The notes under the pieces are model-generated. The model ran no database searches, was not told the origin of the DNA, and worked only from the letters and a program-made list of their open reading frames with translations. From JANJUB01 sp040081075 (GTDB lineage: Bacteria > Armatimonadota > Fimbriimonadia > Fimbriimonadales > Fimbriimonadaceae), in NCBI GenBank assembly GCA_040081075.1, contig JBEBHJ010000026.1:1-44736 (forward strand): a stretch of DNA of 44,736 nucleotides, given 5' to 3'. Of the stretch, positions 8,145 to 17,020 are shown piece by piece (position 1 is the stretch's first letter; each line of letters begins with the position of its first letter). Made by a program: the position numbers and the translations under genes.

Positions 8145-9866
8145 TCATGGGCGAATCGTGAGGCTGGAGGTTCTACTTACTCCATTGGCACTCGCCGTCA
8201 AAGTTCGAACCACCGTTTTGGAAACGCTAAGAGTTCGAATCGTGAATCTTCTCACTGCGCTCCCTGCCGGAACTATTGCACCAACGGGGACGACGGCTTC
8301 GCTCCCGTCGCTGAGCAATTTCACAACAAAACCACCCGCGGACGCTGGCCCAAAGAGCCTTATCACGCCCGTCGAATCCGCTCCGCCAACAACCGCGGAA
8401 GGGGCGCAACCCAGAAACGCCAAACTCGTCTTCTTGATCATGATCGTCGCCGTGCGTGCGACTCCAGAGCATCGCGCCGTGATTGTCGCCGCTTCGTCGC
8501 TGATCACACTTGATAGAACACAGGGCACTGTAACCTGCAATCGTCCCGCCGCGACAACCGTTGATGGCGGAACTGTCAAGTTGAGACTTGAACTACTTAG
8601 CAAAACCGTGCGATTGAGCGGGCTCTTTCCAAAAAAGGAGACCGCGGCATTGATGGTTCTGCCTCCGACGGAATCATCAGAAGTGAAGGCAATATCCCGA
8701 AAACCGGTTTGCCGAAAAACCTGAATGACACTACCACTGGACTTCATGCCGCTCGCTGCTACCGTTCCATAGGGTCCGACTTCTAACCACTGAAAAATAG
8801 CCTTTCCATTCGAAGTAAGCTCGAATTCCCATAGTTTGTTTCCCCCAATCCGCGCATCGAAGGCGTAGAGGTACGACTTCTCAGTATCGTCCTCTAAACT
8901 GTCGCTTACGACATACACTTGGCCAAAGGCGCTCCGGATGAGCGGATAGAAGGACCCATAGTCACGCAAGCGATGAAACACTGCTCCCTGGCCCGGTTTT
9001 GCCACAAAATAAAACACCCGGTCCAAAGGTTGAAAGTTTTCATAAGCTCGCTGAATGATGACGCCCGCCACTCCGCCACCTTGGACAGCCACCAGTTTTG
9101 GCGCATGCATACCCTCGGACTCCGGCGCTTCCGGCAATCGCACCCGTTCAGTGATACTTGCTCCCTGTTCACTTAGGAACTCTATTGCAAAAGTCCGTAC
9201 ATCTACTATGCTAAGCAAAGCAATGCCACCATCGGAAGTCCCCGCACCAGCGTGGAACCTGCGCACGGGCTTCTCCCAAATGGTCTCGCCAGTCTGACCA
9301 AACAGTCGCACGCCGCCGCTGGTCGCCTGAAAAGCGTTTCGGGGGCCAACATACAGGAACCCGCCGACACTCCTGAAGATCAGTTCACCCAATGGGTTAA
9401 ACTTCCAACCTTCGTAGACAAACTGCTCGGGCAGAACTTCATTGGCCGTGGTCACGAAAATGTTTCCCTTTGAATCGGTTTCAACGCGACTGGGGTAAAT
9501 CTGAGTCCCCGATGCTTCATACCGCCAAATCACATTCCCGTTTCCGTCGGCCTTAATCAGGGTGAAGGGCGGCCCCGACTCCCCATACGGTAAGGCGTAA
9601 AGCATGAGCAAGTTTCCTTGGGGATCAACACACCACTCAAAGTAGCCCCGACGCGTATAGCCCGAGGGTGGGAGCGATCTCCGCCAAATCAGATTGCCAC
9701 TCGCGTTCCGAAGTTCAATATCCGGGTCATCCGGTTTAAAGAACGACCCATCCGGGCGAAACTTGATTTCAGGGCGTCCTGGAACATGCTTCACCCAAGA
9801 AGTCACACCGTGCGCGAAGGTTAGGCTCATGGCCATCACCATCAAAATTGCGAAAACGGCTCTCAC
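8145..9866 (-). CDS. Exported beta-propeller protein with C-terminal Ig-like repeats
   Basis: The 573-residue product starts with a signal peptide (residues ~1-20); the frame opens at GTG 9866, with in-frame ATGs a few codons later as alternatives. Residues ~35-400 are propeller-like blades with repeated GNLIWRRS, PQGNLLMLYALP, GNVIWRYEAS and SKGNIFVTTANE motifs. The last ~170 residues hold two similar Thr/Ser/Val-rich beta domains (LTVPPSTVVAAGRLQVTV and the later SDGSEAVVPVGAIVPAGS), resembling the Ig-like tails of Fimbriimonadia exported proteins. It shares style with the truncated gene at the window start. No catalytic motif was recognised, so surface or periplasmic binding is the likeliest class of function. 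Confidence 0.65.
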   Translation of the reverse strand: MRAVFAILMVMAMSLTFAHGVTSWVKHVPGRPEIKFRPDGSFFKPDDPDIELRNASGNLIWRRSLPPSGYTRRGYFEWCVDPQGNLLMLYALPYGESGPPFTLIKADGNGNVIWRYEASGTQIYPSRVETDSKGNIFVTTANEVLPEQFVYEGWKFNPLGELIFRSVGGFLYVGPRNAFQATSGGVRLFGQTGETIWEKPVRRFHAGAGTSDGGIALLSIVDVRTFAIEFLSEQGASITERVRLPEAPESEGMHAPKLVAVQGGGVAGVIIQRAYENFQPLDRVFYFVAKPGQGAVFHRLRDYGSFYPLIRSAFGQVYVVSDSLEDDTEKSYLYAFDARIGGNKLWEFELTSNGKAIFQWLEVGPYGTVAASGMKSSGSVIQVFRQTGFRDIAFTSDDSVGGRTINAAVSFFGKSPLNRTVLLSSSSLNLTVPPSTVVAAGRLQVTVPCVLSSVISDEAATITARCSGVARTATIMIKKTSLAFLGCAPSAVVGGADSTGVIRLFGPASAGGFVVKLLSDGSEAVVPVGAIVPAGSAVRRFTIRTLSVSKTVVRTLTASANGVSRTSSLTIRP

Positions 9867-10036
9867 AGCTCATTATCACACAACTTGCGTACCCTGGCAT
9901 AAAATTGTTGAAATTCATCTGCCGTTTCTATTGCGTGGCTAACTCAGCCTTGCTTTGGGAGGTTTTGGCGATTGTTTCGAGGAAACTTTCTCGCCGGGCC
10001 GTAAAGATTGCAGTCCTAGAAGCAACCAAACCGCGA

Positions 10037-10076
10037 GACTTTGCGAACTCTGCGTGAAACAATTCCTCGCAAAGTC
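10037..10076 (-). repeat. 10-bp inverted repeat, possible terminator
   Basis: GACTTTGCGA (10037-10046) and TCGCAAAGTC (10067-10076) are perfect arms around a 20-nt loop, just downstream of the lipoprotein gene ending at 10097. No T-run follows on either strand, so Rho-independent termination is uncertain. The CTTTGCG/CGCAAAG wording recurs between the arms and after them (10050s and 10077-10084), suggesting a dispersed intergenic repeat. The rest of 9867-10096 shows nothing recognisable apart from a possible minus-strand -10 (GATAAT) near the start of the 8145-9866 gene. Confidence 0.45.
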
Positions 10077-10096
10077 CGCAAAGACCCAAACGAAGC

Positions 10097-10468
10097 CTAA
10101 GTACCCGCTGGCTTTGAGCTGGGATCTACCTTCTTTTCGGGGACGGTAGCGCCGGGTTCAACTTTGTTTACCGGTTCGCCTGGCTTTGGAACACCCTCGC
10201 TCTTTGCCTTCTCATCGGGCTTAACCCCATCATCTGCAGGCTTTTCGCCCGGTTTCACCGGGTCGCCCGGTTTCGTCGTGGAATCGTCAGCTTTCGGCTC
10301 AGAATCGCCCGGGACCTTGGCTGTAGAGTCCTTAACCCCTTCTTCCGTTTTCGGAGTTGACACCTTGTCCACCTGATTTTCAGGCTTCAGGTCGCCCTCC
10401 GCTTGTTGGCCGCAACCAACCAGTCCCAGAGCCGCTAGGGCAATGCCCATGATTAAAAGTTTTTTCAT
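10097..10468 (-). CDS. Small Pro/Lys/Gly-rich lipoprotein
   Basis: The start is the ATG at 10468 with a GAGGTG ribosome site; the longer open frame upstream lacks family-like sequence. The 123-residue product has a lipoprotein signal ending LGLVGC, with the modified Cys at residue 19. The remainder is low-complexity, rich in Lys, Pro, Asp, Glu and Gly, with imperfect repeats such as KPGDPVKPGEKP, GVKPDEKAK and KPGEPVNKVEPG. It should be disordered and extended from a membrane anchor. No domain was recognised; a spacer or envelope-associated role is only a guess. Confidence 0.65.
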   Translation of the reverse strand: MKKLLIMGIALAALGLVGCGQQAEGDLKPENQVDKVSTPKTEEGVKDSTAKVPGDSEPKADDSTTKPGDPVKPGEKPADDGVKPDEKAKSEGVPKPGEPVNKVEPGATVPEKKVDPSSKPAGT

Positions 10469-10539
10469 ATGTTCACCTCGTGTTGATAAGTTTGTGAGAG
10501 CTCTTGATTCTCTCACATCATTACAACAGGATTCATACA

Positions 10540-11034
10540 CTAAAAGTTGCCCGAAAATGGCGCAGCGGCTCGTTCATAGGATTCCGCCGGAACCGTAACG
10601 CGGGTGAGCTGCCACTGCTTATCGGGAAAAATCAGCCACTTCCGCGCCGAGCGCTTTTCAAACTCAACGGTGACCTCGTCCACGTCAACATTGACGGGAG
10701 GCAAGCTCACCGACAGTTTGATGTTGCTCACGAGGGTCGCCGAATCACCCGAAACGCTGGGAACGCGATTCGCAAACTCGGCCTTCGGCTTTAGCTTCTT
10801 GATCTGCTCAGCGATTTGACCCATACGATACTTCTCGCCGTTAATCTCGAAGTCATTCGCGAGGAATTCAATCACACTGCCCGGGCGACCTTCTTGCCCC
10901 GCCTTCACGGCATTATCTAGCGCCTTTTGGATCAACTCTTGGTCGCTTGGCGCACCAAACAAACCCATTCCAAATGCAATGAACGTCAAGAGAGCGAGAG
11001 CACCCGCTCCCCAAATGATCGTCTTCTTATTCAT
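10540..11034 (-). CDS. Membrane-anchored hypothetical protein
   Basis: The 164-residue product has one N-terminal membrane segment (IIWGAGALALLTFIAFGMGLF, ~6-26). A soluble ~135-residue domain follows, with helices (DQELIQKALDNAVKAGQEGRP) and then strands (SATLVSNIKLSVSLPPVN, VDEVTVEFEKRSARKWLIFP, WQLTRVTVP). This helix-then-sheet order suggests an NTF2/SnoaL-like fold, but I recognise no specific family. It lies between ribF (8 bp upstream on the same strand) and the small lipoprotein, and may be co-transcribed with ribF. Confidence 0.6.
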   Translation of the reverse strand: MNKKTIIWGAGALALLTFIAFGMGLFGAPSDQELIQKALDNAVKAGQEGRPGSVIEFLANDFEINGEKYRMGQIAEQIKKLKPKAEFANRVPSVSGDSATLVSNIKLSVSLPPVNVDVDEVTVEFEKRSARKWLIFPDKQWQLTRVTVPAESYERAAAPFSGNF

Positions 11035-11041
11035 TCTTCCG

Positions 11042-11944
11042 TCACCCCTGGGCGATCATAACGTCCTTCGCAATCTGTTCGCACATAGCATCTAGACTGT
11101 CAAAGTGGCGCTCTTCGCGGATCCATTGGGTTAGTGCTAACTCAACCGATTCCCCGTAGAACTCGTCGCCCTTATAGTCAATAAGAAACGCCTCAATCGT
11201 TCGATCCGTTCCCTGAACCGTTGGACGTTTTCCAATGCTAACCGCAGCTCGAAATGCTCCAAAAGCTCCCGTCATCATCCCTCCGTAGATTCCGTCCGCC
11301 GGCAGGACTTGGTGAAACGACCTCGCTAGATTCGCGGTGGGATACCCAATCTTCCGCCCCAATTGTTGGCCACGAACGATCACTCCGGGAATAGTGAACG
11401 GGCGTCCAAGCCACTTCGCCGCATCCTCCACGCGGCCTTCCTGGACCGCTTGGCGTATTGCCGAACTCGATACTCGAGCACCTTCATTCAAGTAGGCCGG
11501 GATTTTTTCGGTGGGCATTCGTTCCGATAGCCACTCCGGTGTCCCCACACGGTTGTGTCCGAACGCAAAGTCGTGCCCAACTACGATTTCCTTAAGGCGA
11601 ACCCCACCCAAAATCACCAATTGAAAAAAGGTGTCTGCTGAGGTGTGCGCCAACTCTTTAGTGAACGGGAGGATTAGTGCGATATCCACCCCCAACTCGG
11701 CAAATCGAGCGAGATTCGACTCAACGGATCCGATCGCAAGGGGAGCGCGGGTCGGATGGAGAACGGCAGCAGGGTGCCGATCAAAAGTGATCAAGACCGC
11801 CGGAACGCCAATTTCGCGAGCTCGCCGAACCGTTTGAGTGATAACAGTCTGGTGTCCTAGGTGGACACCATCAAAAGTTCCGATACACCCAACCGCTTCT
11901 GGCCACTCGGCCACTAAATGCTCTAGACCGAAGTGCACCTGCAT
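11042..11944 (-). CDS. ribF: Bifunctional riboflavin kinase / FAD synthetase
   Basis: The 300-residue enzyme converts riboflavin to FMN and then to FAD. The N-terminal FAD synthetase domain has the nucleotidyltransferase motif GTFDGVHLGHQ (~23-33) and the mid-domain VGHDFAFGHNRVGTPEWL. The C-terminal flavokinase domain carries GRKIGYPTANL (~197-207) and EAFLIDYKGDEFYG. Length is typical. ribBA lies 427 bp away on the opposite strand and ribE at 27.7 kb, so flavin genes are dispersed. No FMN riboswitch was recognised near any of them. Confidence 0.95.
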   Translation of the reverse strand: MQVHFGLEHLVAEWPEAVGCIGTFDGVHLGHQTVITQTVRRAREIGVPAVLITFDRHPAAVLHPTRAPLAIGSVESNLARFAELGVDIALILPFTKELAHTSADTFFQLVILGGVRLKEIVVGHDFAFGHNRVGTPEWLSERMPTEKIPAYLNEGARVSSSAIRQAVQEGRVEDAAKWLGRPFTIPGVIVRGQQLGRKIGYPTANLARSFHQVLPADGIYGGMMTGAFGAFRAAVSIGKRPTVQGTDRTIEAFLIDYKGDEFYGESVELALTQWIREERHFDSLDAMCEQIAKDVMIAQG

Positions 11945-11951
11945 CAGGTGC

Positions 11952-12257
11952 TCAAGCTACGAAGCCGCTGATTGAGGAGAGAAGCATCTTAACTTCCTCC
12001 TCGGTGTACTCATTTGACTCAACGAACGCCTGGATGTCAGTCGCGATTTCACCAAATCCGGGTGAGACCCAACTCCCCAGCGGCTGATCAAAAACGTCAG
12101 GCTTCATGAGGGTAAGGCGAATAATCTTCGTGTTACAGTTTGAAGACCATTGAAGCCCGTTATGGCACAGGTCTTGAATTGATGTGTAAATGCCGGTAAC
12201 GCGCGATGAACCATCGGCGTTAAGTTGTTCTGCTATCCAGTAAAGTCTTCGAAACAT
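11952..12257 (-). CDS. Small hypothetical protein
   Basis: The 101-residue cytosolic product starts MFRRLYWIAEQLNADG, preceded by AAAGGAAA. The first half looks like beta strands (SSRVTGIYTSIQDLC, TKIIRLTLMKPDVF), the second half like two helices (GFGEIATDIQAFVESNEY, TEEEVKMLLSSISGFVA). No cysteine cluster or catalytic motif is seen. It ends 7 bp before the ribF start and is probably in the same transcript. I do not recognise the family. Confidence 0.6.
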   Translation of the reverse strand: MFRRLYWIAEQLNADGSSRVTGIYTSIQDLCHNGLQWSSNCNTKIIRLTLMKPDVFDQPLGSWVSPGFGEIATDIQAFVESNEYTEEEVKMLLSSISGFVA

Positions 12258-12370
12258 CGTTGGCTCGTTTCCTTTCGAGTGTTTTCTCTCACTCAGTGGG
12301 AATTGTACGCTATTCCCTAAACGGTTGACTTGACGAATGGCAGCCGCGATTTGGACGTAGAATTAGGCCA

Positions 12371-13573
12371 ATGCCTTTCGCCTCAATCGCTGACGCCCTC
12401 GAAGACCTCAAAGCGGGTCGAATGATTATCGTCGTAGATGATCCCGACCGAGAGAACGAGGGAGACCTGGTGTGTGCGGGCGAAACATGCACCCCCGAAA
12501 TCATGAACTTCATGATTATTCACGGTCGCGGTGTTCCCTTCATCCCCACCACCGCCGAGCGATTAGCCGAACTTGGCGTGCCCATGATGACCAAGCAAAA
12601 CACCGCCCGCCACGGTACCGCGATGGCTGAGACGGTCGATGCTCTTCACGGAACCACCACCGGCGTTTCTGCATTCGATCGCGCCAAAACCGTTGAAGTT
12701 TTCGTAAACCCCAAGGCTAGCCCCGACGACTTAGCCCGTCCTGGTCATATCATTCCGTTACGCGCCGAGAAGGGCGGGGTTTTGCGCCGCGCTGGCCATA
12801 CCGAAGCCATCGTTGATCTAGCCGTCCTCGCCGGATTTCAGCCCGTAGGCGTAGGTTGCGAAATCATCGCCGATGACGGCGAAATGATGCGGCTCGATGG
12901 ATTGGTGCCCTTTGCCGAAAAGCACAACCTGAAAATCGTTACCATCGCCGACCTCATCGCTTATCGCCGCCAGCACGAGAAGTTGATTAGCCGTAAGGCT
13001 GGCCCCATAGATTTCCCGACCAAGTATGGTCATTTCACCCTCTACGCCTACGAACCAGTGGTAGATCGCGATCCTTACGTCGCCATTGTCAAGGGTGACG
13101 TTTGCACCGAAGATCCGGTTCTCGTGCGCATGCATTCCTCTTGCCTTACGGGCGACCTTTTGGGTTCCATGCGCTGCGATTGCGGCGACCAACTCGCGAT
13201 GGCGCTCGAAGCCATCGAAGAAGCCGGTCGTGGCGTCGTAGTCTATATCCAGCAAGAAGGTCGTGGGATTGGCCTGATCAACAAGTTGCGAGCTTACGAA
13301 CTGCAGGACGGAGGATTGGACACGGTTGAAGCAAACGTGGCCCTCGGCTTCAAACCAGACTTGCGCGATTACGGCTTGGGGGCGCAAGTTTTGGCAGACC
13401 TCGGCCTGCGCCGAGTGAGATTGCTTACAAACAATCCCAAGAAGATGGCGGGATTGCAAGGTTACGGGCTAGAGATTGTCGAGCAGGTTCCGCTCGTCGC
13501 CGCTCCAAGCGAGCCGCGCGAAAAATACATGGACACCAAGCGCGACAAAATGGGTCACATATTGCCGGAATAA
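12371..13573 (+). CDS. ribBA: 3,4-DHBP synthase / GTP cyclohydrolase II
   Basis: The 400-residue fusion makes both precursors of riboflavin. The N-terminal ribB domain (~1-200) contains DDPDRENEGDLV, RHGTAMAETVDA and the DHBP synthase end RRAGHTEAIVDLAVLAG. The C-terminal ribA domain (~205-400) contains the zinc site CLTGDLLGSMRCDCGDQL and the GTP-binding EGRGIGLINKLRAYELQD, with NNPKKMAGLQGYGLEI near the end. Both active sites look complete. The ATG is preceded closely by TAGAAT with little room for a ribosome site, so the mRNA may be leaderless. The next gene follows after 6 bp. Confidence 0.96.
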   Translation: MPFASIADALEDLKAGRMIIVVDDPDRENEGDLVCAGETCTPEIMNFMIIHGRGVPFIPTTAERLAELGVPMMTKQNTARHGTAMAETVDALHGTTTGVSAFDRAKTVEVFVNPKASPDDLARPGHIIPLRAEKGGVLRRAGHTEAIVDLAVLAGFQPVGVGCEIIADDGEMMRLDGLVPFAEKHNLKIVTIADLIAYRRQHEKLISRKAGPIDFPTKYGHFTLYAYEPVVDRDPYVAIVKGDVCTEDPVLVRMHSSCLTGDLLGSMRCDCGDQLAMALEAIEEAGRGVVVYIQQEGRGIGLINKLRAYELQDGGLDTVEANVALGFKPDLRDYGLGAQVLADLGLRRVRLLTNNPKKMAGLQGYGLEIVEQVPLVAAPSEPREKYMDTKRDKMGHILPE

Positions 13574-13579
13574 CTGATC

Positions 13580-14110
13580 ATGCCTGACAAAACCGTTTCC
13601 GCTTCCCGCGTCACGATGTCCAAGGTGATGGAGCCCACCGATGCGAATTTCCTTGGCAAAGTTTTCGGCGGCTCCATCCTCTCCATGCTTGACCTCGTGG
13701 CTTACGCCGTTTCCTCGCGCTTTGCCGGCAATATCTGCGTTACCGCCAGTTTTGATCGGGTGGATTTTATTCAGCCCATTGAGGTGGGCGAACTTGTTAC
13801 GTGCGAAGGGTACGTTTCTTATGTGGGGCGAACGTCGGTTGAGGTGACGATCGAGGTCTTCGCCGAGAACATCTTCAAAAGCGAACGCCGGCATACCAAC
13901 ACGGCACGCGTAACCATGGTCGCGATCAAAGATGGCAAGCCAATCGAAGTTCCGAGGCTGGTTTGCGAAACGAGGGAAGATCGGATCAATTTCCTTGAAG
14001 GCAAGCTGCGTCGGGATATCCGCGGACGCCAACGTGCGGAATTTGATCAGCTCGCTCAGGAAATTCGCACTATGAGCGATTCCGAACTGCTCATCCAAGT
14101 TTCAGCCTGA
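13580..14110 (+). CDS. Acyl-CoA thioesterase, hotdog fold
   Basis: The 176-residue protein is a single-hotdog thioesterase of the YciA/BACH type. The family block PTDANFLGKVFGGSILSMLD is at ~21-40; it contains the residues that place the catalytic Asp at the dimer interface. It continues with the core strands FIQPIEVGELVTCEGYVSYVGRTSVEV. The family hydrolyses acyl-CoA to free acid and CoA. A ~45-residue helical tail (LEGKLRRDIRGRQRAEFDQL and beyond) is longer than usual. It lies 6 bp after ribBA and overlaps the convergent permease gene tail-to-tail by 9 bp. Confidence 0.85.
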   Translation: MPDKTVSASRVTMSKVMEPTDANFLGKVFGGSILSMLDLVAYAVSSRFAGNICVTASFDRVDFIQPIEVGELVTCEGYVSYVGRTSVEVTIEVFAENIFKSERRHTNTARVTMVAIKDGKPIEVPRLVCETREDRINFLEGKLRRDIRGRQRAEFDQLAQEIRTMSDSELLIQVSA

Positions 14111-15058
14111 AGTTCGGCTCGAACGTAGTCGATCTAGCCCAACCGCGACCAGAATAATCACTGCCGTAACAATTGCCTGAATCCAGGTTGGCCATCCGGC
14201 TTGCGATCCTATCGTGTTGATCGTGGTCATGATTAGGGCGCCGATCAAACTGCCAAAGATCGAACCTGAGCCACCCGAAAGGCTGGCTCCCCCAATAACA
14301 ACGGCGGCAATGACATTCAGCTCCAGCCCCTCGGCTACGGTCGGGTCGCCCACGCTGAGCCGCGCAAACTGTGAAACACCCGCCATGCCAACGAAAATGC
14401 CCGCAAGCAAATAGACGCCGAGTTGAACTCGAGAAACCGATATTCCGCTAAGGTGAGCAGCTTCGGGGTTTGATCCGATCGCAATGACATTGCGCCCAAA
14501 TACCGTGCGATGCAAAATTAACGCGCCGAGGATGGCGAAAACGATCACGAGCCAACCTCCAATGGGTAACAGCATCCAGCTCGTCTTGGCGTTCAACGCC
14601 GCCGTTAGGTCGTTAAGCCAGGTGAGATTCGCATCAATTTTAGTCTCATGGGCAATGCCTTTGGCCGTCCCACGTACGGCCAGCAGGGAGGCAAGCGTGA
14701 CGACAAACGCTCCGACCTTGAGACGAGTCACCAGTAACCCGTTGAAAGCACCAACCGCGATGGCCGCAACGATGCCCGCCAAAGCCGCCATACCGGGAGA
14801 CCAGCCCGCCTTTAGAGCTGTGGCAACGGCAACTGTGACTAAGGCGACCGCCGAGCCGACCGAAAGGTCAATCATTGCCGCCGCGATCACAAAGGTCATC
14901 CCGATGGAAGCAAAACCAACGATGATGGTTTGCCGAATGATCGTTTCAATGTTGCGTGGAGACCCAAAAGCCTCTGGCAACATCAAGTAGCCAATGGCAT
15001 ACAGTGCTAACCAAACGACCGGGAGAACGGCCGCACGAACGAGGCTCTTCCGGTCCAT
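14102..15058 (-). CDS. Sugar ABC transporter permease, RbsC-like
   Basis: The 318-residue polytopic protein has about 8-10 hydrophobic segments and belongs to the branched-chain/ribose-type permease family. Diagnostic pieces are GMTFVIAAAMIDLSVGSAVAL (~55-75), GLLVTRLKVGAFVVTLASLL, NVIAIGSNPEAAHLSGI and the glycine-rich VIGGASLSGGSGSIFGSLIGA. It forms the channel of a pentose/hexose importer. It is 4 bp downstream of the binding-protein gene, so the two are an operon, but no ATPase (RbsA-type) gene is present in the window. Confidence 0.88.
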   Translation of the reverse strand: MDRKSLVRAAVLPVVWLALYAIGYLMLPEAFGSPRNIETIIRQTIIVGFASIGMTFVIAAAMIDLSVGSAVALVTVAVATALKAGWSPGMAALAGIVAAIAVGAFNGLLVTRLKVGAFVVTLASLLAVRGTAKGIAHETKIDANLTWLNDLTAALNAKTSWMLLPIGGWLVIVFAILGALILHRTVFGRNVIAIGSNPEAAHLSGISVSRVQLGVYLLAGIFVGMAGVSQFARLSVGDPTVAEGLELNVIAAVVIGGASLSGGSGSIFGSLIGALIMTTINTIGSQAGWPTWIQAIVTAVIILVAVGLDRLRSSRTSG

Positions 15059-15062
15059 AAAA

Positions 15063-16073
15063 TCAGAACTTTGGCTTGATCAGTTCGAGAACTTCGGGCT
15101 TACCCATGTTGGCTTTGTCCACTAGCATGGCTCCCGTATCAATGCGCTTCTCAACCGTCTCACCCTTGATATGGGCCACCAAATTCTTCACCGCCAAATA
15201 TCCCATTTGAACCGGATTTTGCACCACCAGCGCATCAATATGTCCGTCTTCAAGACCTTTTATCAACTGATCGGAGGAGTCAAATCCGACAAACCGTACC
15301 TTGCCCGCGAGTTGGGCGCCTTCAAGTGCTCTCAGCATTCCAAACGCCGCGCTTTCGTTCGAGCAGAAAATGCCGTCAACTCCAAACACGTCGCCCTTCT
15401 TATTGGCGTTGATCAAACTCTCGGCCTTCGTTTGTGCCGTTTCCACACTTGGCCCGGCAAATTGGTTAGAGCTAATCACTTCGATCCCCGGGAACGTCTT
15501 CATCGCTTCCAAGAAGCCTTCTTCGCGCTCAATCGTGCTCGCGGAGCCTTCTTGGTACCGCATCATAATCACCTTGCCCTTGCCCTTTAGCAACTCGCCA
15601 AGTCTCATTCCGCCCGATTTGCCCGCCGCCTTGTTATCAGTGGCAACGAAGCTGACCGTTTCCGCATCCTTCAATCCGGAATCAAAAATGAGAACCGGAA
15701 TTCCCGCATCTTGCGACTCTTTAACTGGAATCCTCAAGGCGGTGTCATCAAGTGGAGCTAAGCCGATTCCCTTAACGCCCTTCGTGATGAAATCTTCAAC
15801 GACCTTGATTTGGCCGTCTTTGTCGTTTTCAGTAACGGGACCCTTCCAAATGACTTCTACATCCAGTTCCGTGCCTGCTTTCATCGCACCAGCCTGAACC
15901 GATTTCCAAAAAACGTGTTGCGTTCCTTTTGGAATCATTGCGATCTTCATCTTCCCCCCACCGGAACCCGAATCAGTTGCTTTGGGGTTGTCGCCCTCGG
16001 CCGACTTTCCCGAGCAGCCAACGGCGAAAAGTGATGCAAGAAGAACAAATGATAACAAACCCTTCATGGGCAC
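15063..16073 (-). CDS. Sugar-binding lipoprotein of ABC importer, RbsB-like
   Basis: The 336-residue product begins with a lipoprotein signal ending AVGC (Cys at ~20; start at the first or third-codon ATG). The mature part is a periplasmic-binding-protein type I fold: IAMIPKGTQHVFWKSVQAGA (~44-63), VKGIGLAPLDD, AGIPVLIFDSGLKD, VDGIFCSNESAAFGMLRAL and VRFVGFDSSDQLIKGLEDGHIDALVVQNP. These match the ribose/xylose-binding class; the sugar cannot be named from sequence. It is followed directly by its permease. Confidence 0.88.
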   Translation of the reverse strand: MPMKGLLSFVLLASLFAVGCSGKSAEGDNPKATDSGSGGGKMKIAMIPKGTQHVFWKSVQAGAMKAGTELDVEVIWKGPVTENDKDGQIKVVEDFITKGVKGIGLAPLDDTALRIPVKESQDAGIPVLIFDSGLKDAETVSFVATDNKAAGKSGGMRLGELLKGKGKVIMMRYQEGSASTIEREEGFLEAMKTFPGIEVISSNQFAGPSVETAQTKAESLINANKKGDVFGVDGIFCSNESAAFGMLRALEGAQLAGKVRFVGFDSSDQLIKGLEDGHIDALVVQNPVQMGYLAVKNLVAHIKGETVEKRIDTGAMLVDKANMGKPEVLELIKPKF

Positions 16074-16156
16074 GTTTTACCCGCAAGCACAACATTTTTG
16101 GAGAAAACACCTTGGCGCGGAGCCAAAGATCGCTCAGCAGGTATCTTCCCTAACGC

Positions 16157-17020
16157 ATGAGCAATCTCACGATTCCGATTCGAGGCAACAAACTCTCTAT
16201 GAATGTTGAGGTGCGGGGTCACCTGTTTACTCGCCAATCCGAGTTCCAACGCATTGATATCGTAGACACACTGTGCTTTGGGCGCATGCTCTTGCTTGAC
16301 AACCATATTCAACTCGCCGAACTTGACGAACATGCCTATCACGAGTCATTGGTGCATATACCGATGTTGAGCCTCAATCAACCAAAACGAGCCCTAGTTG
16401 TGGGTGGCGGCGATGGTGGCGTGGTTCGCGAGATTCTTCGACACAATTCCATCCGGCATGTGGATATGGTGGAGATTGATCGCGCCGTGATTGATGCGTG
16501 CACCGACTTCTTGCCATTTCTAAACGGGGGCGCATTCGATGACACGCGTTTGAAAATCCACGTTGCCGACGCATTTGAGTTCGTGAAGGGCGGACTAGAA
16601 TCTTACGACCTCATCGTAATGGATTCCACCGACGTTTACGAAGAGGAGGACGGCGGACTCAGCGAGCAGCTTTGGACCGGCGAGTTTTATTCCGCGATTC
16701 ATTCATTGCTCTCGCCTGAAGGTATCGTGGTGACTCAAGCCGATAACCCTGTTTTCTGCCGATATTCGTTGGACTCCATCTTGGCGACCTACCGCCAAGC
16801 CTTTGCGGCTGCGGGTTCATATTGGGGTTTGGTTCCTAGCTTCGGCGGCTATTCTGCGTTCGTCTGGGGCTCAAAGGGCAGGGAAGTGTCGTTCGATTGG
16901 CCCGGATCTTTGCCCGCTATGGGGCAGGGGATGCCGCACGAGTTTGGCTATTTGAATGCGGGAACTTTGGCTATGGCGGAGGGGGAAGTGCCGTTTCGTG
17001 GAGAGTTTGAATCGTGTTGA
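16157..17020 (+). CDS. speE: Polyamine aminopropyltransferase (spermidine synthase)
   Basis: The 287-residue enzyme transfers an aminopropyl group from decarboxylated AdoMet to putrescine or a related diamine. The N-terminal beta region contains FQRIDIVDTLCFGRMLLLD and ELDEHAYHESLVHIP (substrate gate). The Rossmann core has VVGGGDGGVVREILRH (~77-92) and MVEID, and the catalytic Asp lies in YDLIVMDSTD. It overlaps the next gene by 7 bp. A second, divergent aminopropyltransferase lies 1 kb downstream, so the pair may make different polyamines. Confidence 0.92.
   Translation: MSNLTIPIRGNKLSMNVEVRGHLFTRQSEFQRIDIVDTLCFGRMLLLDNHIQLAELDEHAYHESLVHIPMLSLNQPKRALVVGGGDGGVVREILRHNSIRHVDMVEIDRAVIDACTDFLPFLNGGAFDDTRLKIHVADAFEFVKGGLESYDLIVMDSTDVYEEEDGGLSEQLWTGEFYSAIHSLLSPEGIVVTQADNPVFCRYSLDSILATYRQAFAAAGSYWGLVPSFGGYSAFVWGSKGREVSFDWPGSLPAMGQGMPHEFGYLNAGTLAMAEGEVPFRGEFESC

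Noticed and set aside
8140..8724. 194-residue plus-strand frame opposite the exported propeller gene
   Set aside because: The minus-strand gene has a signal peptide and repeated blade motifs; the plus frame is Thr/Ala/Val composition noise.
12818..13459. Minus-strand open frame opposite ribBA
   Set aside because: It is a shadow of a well-supported bifunctional enzyme gene.
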